DNA of 27,124 nt from Alectoria sarmentosa. Taxonomy: Eukaryota; Ascomycota; Lecanoromycetes; Lecanorales; Parmeliaceae. A program made the position numbers and the translations under genes. This document shows, one piece after another, positions 20,084 to 27,124 of this stretch. Each line of letters begins with the position of its first letter. Position 1 is the stretch's first letter. The stretch is taken from the NCBI GenBank assembly GCA_009733775.1, contig WOGZ01000403.1:1-27124 (forward strand). The letters run 5' to 3'. The notes below the pieces were generated by a model. That model made no database searches. It was not told the DNA's origin and was given only the letters and a program-made list of their open reading frames with translations.

Positions 20084-21003
20084 TCACAACAAACCGAGAT
20101 ATTCCAGTCCAGCGATAATATCCGCCGATTCTGCCTCCCCCGTCTTTTTCCTGCGGAACAATCTCGAACATACACCACGCTTCTTCTTACCTTCCTCCCT
20201 CCCACTTTTGTCAATCCCTTCGTTTCCCATCCCTCGTCTCCCTTCATCCACGACTTCTACCTGATCCGAAACTTTTCGCGGCAATCCTTCATCAGGAGGT
20301 GGCAAGTCTTTATGTTTTCGAGAGGTCCAATGTTTCATTTGCCGCCTGTTTGCCTCATCGGAAGACCCGACTGCTATGGTGGAATACACGCTTGAGTCAC
20401 GTTCTTTCAAAAGCTTTTCCAGTGCCACCTTTTCATCCCCTCCAGCCTCCAGGACCATCAATAAAGCAGTTCGGGGCTCCAAATCTGCACGAGTCCTCTC
20501 CCGGGCATTCCTGATAAAGTTCATCACTTTTGCACACATTCTTGACTGGTAGTCGTGGGATCCACTTGTGTCACCACCAGAGAGCACTTCAGATGCAGAG
20601 CTGCACATGATTTCGCTCTGCCGTGCCAACTCTTCCTGCACTTCTTTATCTGACCGGTCGGCTATTAGGCGCTTGATTTCTTCTTGGTCATGGAGTAGAC
20701 GGAAGCCACGTTTCCGATTTTCGCGGTCTTGCTGGGTTTGCTTTGTTGCTTTTTGTTCCGCTGGTGGCGCTACCTGGCTGAGTATCAGTATGAGTGGTTC
20801 GAACGAGGCGTTTTGAGGGGGTTTGGTATCACTTGAACTTCCCTGCTCCCACTCGAACCTTCTATTGTTGATCCTCCTAATTCCGCTCCGGCCATCCTGT
20901 GATGACGGGACCAATGGACTCGGTCGGAAGGGCCGATTGCTTGGCCTTCGCGCTGATCGCGGAGGTCGTTCAGGTTCAGGCTGTGCGGATTGTATGTACT
21001 CAT
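20084..21003 (-). CDS. Unrecognised hydrophilic protein, 286 aa
   Basis: My model: exon 1 21003-20833 (ATG at 21003, MSTYNPHSLNLNDLRDQ) and exon 2 20773-20084, with a 59-nt intron (GTGATA donor, CTGAT branch-like motif, CCAG acceptor) that restores frame. The continuous frame that covers exon 2 has no ATG of its own upstream, which supports splicing. The middle is helical and charged (QQDRENRKRGFRLLHDQEEIKRL, shown here only in part). A short AGGDEKVALEKLLKER segment recalls a UBA/CUE-like helix pair, too weak to call. The C-terminus has a strongly basic patch KKKRGVCSRLFRRKK, a possible nuclear or membrane-association signal. There is no signal peptide and no membrane segment. I do not recognise the family. 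Confidence 0.55.
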
Positions 21004-23380
21004 GGTTGGTGGTCGGGTTTGGACTCCTGATATGGGTGGATTATGGAGGACAAAAGACAAGGACGAAATAGACGTTCGTTTTCGTTTCAAAATGAATGAG
21101 GGAGCACTGTTGTAAAAATATTCGGGGAGTAACATCAGCACCAGAGAACCTTGTCTTCGGCGAAGCAGCAAATTATCTTCGGAGCGAGATGTCTTCAATT
21201 TCTACCCGTCGAACGCGGTATCTTTTACCTCACTCGATTCTCTTTGGGATTTCGTGCACTGTTGGCGGCAACCCATTCGGCACCATGATCGGAAGTCGCA
21301 AACACAAGGCAATGACTGTGACCAATCCTGAACAAAAAGCTTGTCATATTTCGCGATACCGTGAGAGGATACGTGGGTTGTATGGCTCTCCTCATGATGG
21401 ATGGGTCCTTTGCTAGCATTGCCGTGCCACGCAGAACATTGTGATATCAAGAATTCCAAACTTTTTATCGCCAAGTTTGATATATAATATAAATAGGAGA
21501 CTCCGTTTCATATCAGCTTGGGTGGCGTTGGTCAAGGCATCGGCTTTTCATCCACGGCCATAGAGATTGCCATTGCGACCACTATGACGATCGAATCGCC
21601 GAAGGTTGAGGATTCTAACCCCTCCTCGCACATACTAAATCTGGAGGGTTTCGGGATCTACATCGCTCAAGCACTCTCGGTGCCCAAACCTCGAACCCGA
21701 CCTCATTGTTCGTTGAGTGTAGCATCAGACCACGAACGCGGGACCCCCTAGCCTCGCACTCTTCCCGGGTTTAAACGACCAACCTTCCGGGTGGCTTCAG
21801 GTAAGGAGAATGAGGAGAATTAACATCGTTTTTCACTCGCACTGAGGCTCGTAGCTGTCGTGGCCCTGCTGCTTTCAACGCGATGGTCGATGGCAAGAAC
21901 GTAGTGATGGCAGATGAAAAAGACGATACGGGTATCGAAGCCAGGCCGTTGAGAGACCTGCGCCCATACAATGGCGCCGAGAAGAACGACGGCAGCATCG
22001 ACTGTGTCCCCGCAAGGATCATCACTCAAGATAAAAGCCGCTTCAGTAATTGGACACTTTTGAGTGTCACGTTTCTTCCATGTCTGGAAGCTACGCGATT
22101 TCATCTTCTTTCCTTTATCCACAAGATCCTCCCCGACTCTTCAGACTTAGTGTGCACCTCAGCAGCATGACTTTCGCGACCAATGGATGGTACTGGTCCG
22201 TGGCAAGCGAGATCACCGAGACGCTACGTCGGACGCGAGGGAATCTCTAACCCTCAACTCTCCGGTCTGCGCCTTGCCATAGAGTGTCCGAATTGAATCA
22301 TAAACACTGGGGGGAGAGTCACACTCTCCCAAGGGATCCTTCTCCTTACCGCTTCCCAAGAATCTTGTAAACTTTTCTCCCTAACCGGTAACGCTCGAAC
22401 CTGCTGCCCGGCTTGACACAGCCTTCCTCCCCAAAACACGCTTCTCACAACGCCAACACCGCCATTCGAGATTCCCCCATACGCAATTTCCACCTTTATT
22501 TTTCCACACGTTTATATAAAAGCGCGGCTTGCGAACGCGCATCCGCGCCCCAATCTTGATATCCAACCTTCCGTTCCAGCATAGCTTCTTTTCTCATGCA
22601 GAGCCCTGGCGGATGAGATCGTATTCGGGCTGGGATAGATCGAGCTGATGGCGCTGCTGTTCATCGTGATGGCGACTCGGAGGAGATTGGGGGTTTCTTT
22701 TTGGCAAGGCGGGTTATCCAATTCGTTGAGGTTGGTGTTCGTCGCGGGTCTGGGAAGAAAAACGGGAAATGCGGCTTGCGGCCGCGCTTGAGGTGGTTGG
22801 GGGGGGGGGGGGGACTGGCAGAGTAGGCGAAGCGGGACTGGAGGAACTGGTTGAGGTCCTTCAGTGGTCGGGTATGGGATATGTAGGATTTTTTTTCCGA
22901 AGGAATCAGGGTTTTTTTTTATTGCAGTGGGGGAATCATGTACTCTACTATTGCGCTCGCTCGATGGAGTTGTTTTATACATGGACGATTACGTCGAATG
23001 GAGACTTGAGACTGACTGCATGGAGGGGGAGATTGGACCTGACTTGCTTTTTGCTAGGAGAGTTGGCCATTGAGTGTGCTGATATACAGAAATTGATAAT
23101 TGGCAGCTACAAACGTTTTCATACCATCGCAGTCTCCCTGTACCCTCCCAAAAGTTTCGTGGTGCAGACCGCGACTCAAGAAAACCGAACCCTTGATTTC
23201 CACACATCCCTAACGATCGAGGGCACTGTCGTTCAAACCCAAGCTCACGAGCAGAGTGGGCCATTGGTCGCAGCGTACGATTTAGATTTTTTCTTTCCAG
23301 CTGTGCGCATCATGCGGGCCTGCATGAAGGCCGCTCCGAGGAAAAGGGGAACTTGGGATCCCCGATGATATCTCATTGGG
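21004..23380. other. Long gene-poor interval
   Basis: Many short overlapping frames, none convincing. The longest are 22769-23368 plus (199 codons, passes through a G14 run) and 22982-22512 minus (156 codons, proline-rich). Both are low-complexity where they overlap. A TATATAAAAG box lies near 22512. A perfect 8-bp hairpin (GGGAGAGT, loop CAC, ACTCTCCC) is at 22312-22330. The final part should hold the 3' UTR of the zincin-like gene. Confidence 0.4.
22800..22813 (+). repeat. Poly(G) tract, 14 G
   Basis: An uninterrupted run of 14 G, rare in fungal DNA. It is able to form a G-quadruplex and is prone to length error in sequencing. Confidence 0.85.
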
Positions 23381-24358
23381 TTACCGAGAGCAAGAACTTG
23401 AACTCGTCGCATTGCCGACGCAACCAATGGTCAAGATGTTCGTCCCATTGCCGCCGCCGGCTGTATCCATTGCCAGCAGCTCCCGATCCCGCTCCATAGG
23501 CGCCCTGGTTGGAAACTGCGTGCATCCGGCTCGAACGTCTTTGGTAGCGCAAACTCGGATCAGCCATCGACCTTTTTTGGCATTCACGCGAGCGAGAAAT
23601 TTTGGGAAGGGCCACTCAAACTTACTGGACACATAGAACGCATAGCTGCTCGGATTCTTCAACGCCTGATCTGGCGGCAGCGCCAGGCACGCATTCTCGC
23701 TCCTCACATCCCCGCCCAGCGCCCGTCTGCCCGTTCTCTGCCGGATATACATGTCCGCCAGCGCCTGCACCAAGAAGCCGTACTGCGCCCCGGCGATGTA
23801 GTGGTAAGTAACGAATGCCGTGCCGGCGTGGTTCACAGTCGCGCAGTCCGTGGACAGCGGCAGCGGTTTCCGGTCGAAGAAGACGGGACAGAGAAACACG
23901 AGCGGCGTCTCCGGCGGCTGGATCACGACCGTCTGCTGCTCCGACTCCTGGCACAGGTTCCAAAAGGTGCGGATCCCCGCGTCGAGCGCATTCACGCACA
24001 CGATGACCGGTGAGCGCGTTCCGTGCCGTGCCGTCTTGATTTTCGCTCCCTCGGTGATGTTCTGGAGCACCGCGGTCACGGCGGCCGGGTCGGCGGTGCG
24101 GAAGAAGGCGCCGTAGGCGGCGCTGTCGGTGGATAGGATCGCGGTTTGCAACGAGAGGTAGGCCATGTCGAGGATGTTCTTCACGGCGGCGGCTTCGGAC
24201 CCGCAGGAGTAGATGAGGTAGTTGCCGCTCGGGACCCAGTCTTTCACCATGCCGATGCTGAAGCCGCCGTTTGTTCGCTCTTGCTCTTGCGGACGCGCGA
24301 GGGCGAGGGGGAGAAGGGTGAGGAAGAGAGATGCTCTGAGAAGCGTGGAGGAGGACAT
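23381..24358 (-). CDS. Secreted cysteine-rich zincin-like protein without a zinc motif
   Basis: ATG at 24358, stop at 23381; 325 aa if unspliced. The signal peptide is residues 1-21 (LFLTLLPLALA). At least six cysteines occur in the mature domain: YSCGSE, VIVCVN, WNLCQES, FLCPVFF, STDCATVN, ENACLAL. Together with LVFLCPVFF and the late PSSYAFYV motif, the layout resembles fungal secreted zincin-like (deuterolysin/M35-related) proteins. The segment where HExxH should be reads AFVTYHYIAG, so catalysis is doubtful. A good GTAAGT donor (23625) and a GAG acceptor (23554) with a CTGAT branch-like motif define a 72-nt in-frame intron without stops. Splicing removes 24 residues (301 aa) and leaves the frame unchanged. 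The C-terminal SSSSCSR tail is odd. The gene is very GC-rich, which opens long false frames on both strands. Confidence 0.7.
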   Translation of the reverse strand: MSSSTLLRASLFLTLLPLALARPQEQERTNGGFSIGMVKDWVPSGNYLIYSCGSEAAAVKNILDMAYLSLQTAILSTDSAAYGAFFRTADPAAVTAVLQNITEGAKIKTARHGTRSPVIVCVNALDAGIRTFWNLCQESEQQTVVIQPPETPLVFLCPVFFDRKPLPLSTDCATVNHAGTAFVTYHYIAGAQYGFLVQALADMYIRQRTGRRALGGDVRSENACLALPPDQALKNPSSYAFYVSSKFEWPFPKFLARVNAKKGRWLIRVCATKDVRAGCTQFPTRAPMERDRELLAMDTAGGGNGTNILTIGCVGNATSSSSCSR

Positions 24359-25345
24359 GGTGAGGGTGGGGATGGGGTTGCTGGTCAGGGGGGTGGGGAG
24401 TCGGAGCGGCGTTTTTGGAAGGCAAATTTCAGGTTGAAGAGCAAGAAGAGCAAGAGGGTGGTCTGTTGAGGTATATCTGTTTGCGCATAGTGGATAGGCG
24501 ATAGCCTCCTTCTTACGAGCGACCTAACGCTCTGGCCGCGGCGCAAAAAGCTCTGTTCATGCGCCGCCATGTCTGAGATTTATAGTTCTTTGTGGTCATC
24601 AATTCTTTTCGTGCGAATTCTTGTGGTCTTTCAATAGGGAGTTTCCCATCTCTCCTAATTCTCCTGGACAACAATGCGGCTGTCTAGTCATTCAAGGCGT
24701 TCTCTGGTGTTTTTTAACCCTTTAAGCATTTTTCATACTGTATGGCCTTCTGACCTTGGGATTCCCTTTCCCCCGCATTGTTTTTCTCAGGTTTAAAAAG
24801 GTGCTATCGCTTTACCAAATGACCATCCTCATCATGTTCTTCTGTGGCAAGCAGCCCTCGAGATAAGATAATAATATTATATGATTGAGCGAATACTAAG
24901 GCTAGGACGATAGCTGCCCACTTTTATGCAGGCGCCTTTGAGCGTTTGGGGCTCTAGTATCATTGCTCTGGCGGAGATAAGAACTATACTGGCCTCAGAG
25001 CTACTCTGGTCTTCCGCGAGACTGTCCTCTTCAACTTCTTCATCCATTGTCGATGGACATTCTGGTCCCTGCAGTGCACTGGGGCTGGTAGAGAGCGGAA
25101 GCCAGAATTCTGGTTCATAGGAGTCGCTGCGACAATCCCTTGTATTCTAAGCGAGGACCTAAGAATCCATTGAGCTTTCATGGTCCGCAGCGTGCCATTC
25201 CGGGTATCTGTGGCTTCAAAGAGACGACAACCCAATGCTGAAAGCTCGGACTAGCATCTTCGACAAGCCGACAGCCTACTATATTATCAGCCACGGACCA
25301 TGGTCTTCATGAGCGATCAGAGTTGTAGCGAAGGAGAGCATACAT
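24359..25345. other. Gene-free interval
   Basis: The first 200 bases are the upstream region of the zincin-like gene, with pyrimidine-rich stretches. The rest contains only frames of 60-85 codons without recognisable content. No repeat or RNA gene was seen. Confidence 0.4.
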
Positions 25346-26059
25346 TCAGAAAAGAACGTCCCTGCCGGTCAACAAATCAAAGGTTGCCACCGTCTCCGGA
25401 TTTCCCCCCTTCCATCCCACTTCCCATCTACCTTCCGCCTGTTTCCTCCTCATATAATTCAGCGACTGCTCAAACACGGCCTCCCACGTGGATCCATCAT
25501 CGGACACCGCACCAGCCTGCCTCAGCGCCTCAATCGCAAGCCGAACCCATTCCACATCGTTAAATTTGGCGCCGTTACCCGAAGAGTCATCATCTTTGTA
25601 AATCGGCACGTTGCGCAAGATCTCATCGATGCGTCCTAGCGACACGGAAAGTTTTCCAATGACAATGCTCGCGAGAAGGAGCGACTCGTCGGCGAGATCG
25701 TGGATATAATAGCTCTCATAGATCCAGGGTTGAGAGACGACGCCGTCGGCGTTGGTGCGGTGGGTGGTCTTGATGTGGTACTTGCTTGCTGTGAGAACTC
25801 CAGAGAGCGCTTGGGTGGCGGCGATGTCCTTCGGTCGAACGAGCAGTGCATAATGATAGGTATCGGGTGATCTGGGGAGTGCGTAGAGGGCAAGGTGGAG
25901 GCGTGCTTTGTTCCGCATGATGGGCGAATTGAACGCTTTGAATGAGGATGACTGGGAGGAGGCGGTTCCTGTGTGGGGTCTCGGTTCGGCAATAAGAGAG
26001 TAGTTGTCTGTCTCTGGGTTACTGGAGCGTGGAATATGCATGCGCGACTTGTTTTGCAT
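25346..26059 (-). CDS. DUF6914-type fungal protein
   Basis: A single exon of 237 aa from the ATG at 26059 to the stop at 25346. The frame stays open further 5' but with no ATG, so 26059 is preferred; an internal ATG just before the domain (MRNKARLHLALY) is the alternative. The domain spans about residues 50-205. It shows RLHLALYALPRSPDTYHYAL, then LLVRPKD, TASKYHIKTTH, QPWIYE, LLASIVIGKL, ILRNVPIYKDDD and FNDVEWVRLAIEAL, the run of motifs I associate with fungal DUF6914 proteins, some of which read LYARP..PxxYHwAL. The 50-residue N-terminal extension is Ser/Pro-rich and probably unstructured. Function of the family is unknown. No signal peptide or membrane segment. Confidence 0.85.
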   Translation of the reverse strand: MQNKSRMHIPRSSNPETDNYSLIAEPRPHTGTASSQSSSFKAFNSPIMRNKARLHLALYALPRSPDTYHYALLVRPKDIAATQALSGVLTASKYHIKTTHRTNADGVVSQPWIYESYYIHDLADESLLLASIVIGKLSVSLGRIDEILRNVPIYKDDDSSGNGAKFNDVEWVRLAIEALRQAGAVSDDGSTWEAVFEQSLNYMRRKQAEGRWEVGWKGGNPETVATFDLLTGRDVLF

Positions 26060-27124
26060 AGTCGCTGCCGTCAATGATGGTGTCGACGGGAGAAGGCATT
26101 ATTACAACCTGAAATGAAATGGTTCTCTGAGATTTTTTGTTCAGGAGAGTTGACTTCTAGCGGTCATCATGTGTCGGCAGGTGAAGAGAGTAAGGTCAAG
26201 TTGGCGGGATCCGGGTCTGGTGGCACTGCCGTCCGCGGAGCATGTCTGACCAGCTATTAGACAGAGGCCTGGGAAGCCTCGGGTAGAGTAGCGTCCCCCG
26301 GATATATGCCCAATTTTTTAAATTTTACTTTTTCATCATTGGCTTGGCCGTGCTTTCGTTCTAATTAGCTGCTTTAGTGACAGCAGGACATCCTCAGTGA
26401 ATTATGGACCCCTCCTTCATCATCGCTGGTTGTTCCTCTTATACTCACTCAAGCAGAATTGCGCAACGCTCGCTCAATTCATTAGTGGCGTGACTTCTTC
26501 CAGTGAAGCGGATCGATGAATTCGGTCTGAATTGAGCATCGTGGGGCGCATCCAGATGTCTAGCTCAATTGCTTGCAGTTCTTGTCAACCAGATTTTGTT
26601 CAATAATCACACGGCGAGCCCGTGGTGGCTTGATGCAAGTTTGTTGGCGTTCAATTTCCCACGTGTGGTCCACGTGGCAGGTGGAGGCCCTTTGTGAGTC
26701 TGGCCCGGGTTTCTTCAAGCCACCATTGCAAGCGCGAAGTCAATAATTTCTTTAGTACATGTTGAATCTAGAAATTGGTGAGCGTCGGCATTCGAGGTGA
26801 CTTCTCGGAAATGGTAATTTTTAATCGACCTTGACGTTCACCGTTGAACCGAGGCTTGACTGGCAGCAGAAAGCTCATTTCCGAGCCTTGTGGAGCGACG
26901 ACGAAGGCGAGCGAGGCGCCTGGAGATAAGTCAGACCAATCCCGTCAGATCTTGATGAACCGAGATATCTAGTTACTCTTCATCTCTTTCTCATGAATCG
27001 TGTACGGACTTCGGGATCAAAAGTCCCAAACGCCCCCAGTAGCACTCCTGACCTTACTGTTGAAAGATGTTTGGTTCCCAGCCTCCTCCGGCCTGTTGCC
27101 ATGCCAGCCACATGATTAGTACTG
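26060..27124. other. Gene-free right end of the window
   Basis: No open frame above 60 codons. The start is the promoter side of the DUF6914-type gene. A paired CACGTG palindrome sits at 26659-26677. The rest is unremarkable mixed sequence. Confidence 0.5.
26659..26677. promoter_or_regulatory. Paired CACGTG (E-box) palindrome
   Basis: CCACGTG and CACGTGG face each other with TGGTC between them, forming a 19-bp inverted repeat that contains two CACGTG hexamers. In fungi CACGTG is bound by bHLH factors of the Cbf1/Pho4 type. It is 600 bp from the nearest start codon on the left; the gene it serves may lie off the right edge. Confidence 0.45.

Noticed and set aside
21661..21720. tRNA-like T-arm on the minus strand (GGTTCGAGGTTTG)
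   Set aside because: No matching acceptor stem, D-arm or anticodon arm could be folded around it.
22512..23368. Overlapping frames of 156 (minus) and 199 (plus) codons
   Set aside because: They are antisense to each other over a G-rich low-complexity stretch including G14, and neither shows a domain. A TATA-like box near 22512 alone is not enough.
23622..24425. 267-codon minus-strand frame overlapping the zincin-like gene
   Set aside because: GC-rich codon third positions open this frame. Its peptide is R/P/H-rich low complexity with no signal peptide or domain, while the other frame has both.

Overview
The window looks like nuclear DNA of a filamentous ascomycete (Pezizomycotina). Three things point there: short GT-AG introns of about 50-160 nt, often with CTGAC/CTGAT branch-like motifs; fungal-specific protein families; and a long AT-rich block with the look of repeat-induced point mutation (RIP). 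The class cannot be fixed from the sequence. I see no rRNA, tRNA or CRISPR array.

Layout. Bases 1-6350 are an AT-rich, gene-free, RIP-degraded block. Set into it at 1298-3221 is a less degraded 1.9-kb LTR element with no coding capacity. It has two 196-bp LTRs, a TTTTA target duplication, a half-tRNA-iMet type primer-binding site, and an interior made almost wholly of minisatellites. From about 6.4 kb the DNA has normal composition. First comes a relic of a membrane-protein gene (6506-6985, minus). Then comes a divergent pair: an alpha/beta-hydrolase-like gene (7873-9849, minus, 4 exons) and a HeLo-like/DUF7580-type gene (10118-11773, plus, 2 exons), sharing a 268-bp promoter region. A gene-poor stretch with simple repeats and a strong hairpin follows. 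Then come a secreted DUF7872-type protein (14590-16282, minus), a GNAT acetyltransferase (17518-17943, minus), an unrecognised basic, hydrophilic protein (20084-21003, minus), a secreted cysteine-rich zincin-like protein without a zinc motif (23381-24358, minus) and a DUF6914-type protein (25346-26059, minus). The gaps between them are long and repeat-bearing.

How the genes might work together. There is no metabolic cluster. The most suggestive unit is the divergent hydrolase/HeLo-like pair. Known fungal cell-death modules (SesB-like lipase next to HELLP or other HeLo-type effectors) have a similar make-up. Here the hydrolase appears to have lost both its nucleophile serine and its conserved C-terminal histidine. 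The HeLo-like gene has an in-frame stop followed by an open, very acidic stretch. The pair may therefore be a modified recognition/effector system or one that is decaying. The other genes (two secreted proteins, a GNAT, two unknowns) are typical of accessory or sub-repeat regions of fungal chromosomes. All family names come from recognition of motifs by eye, not from a search.
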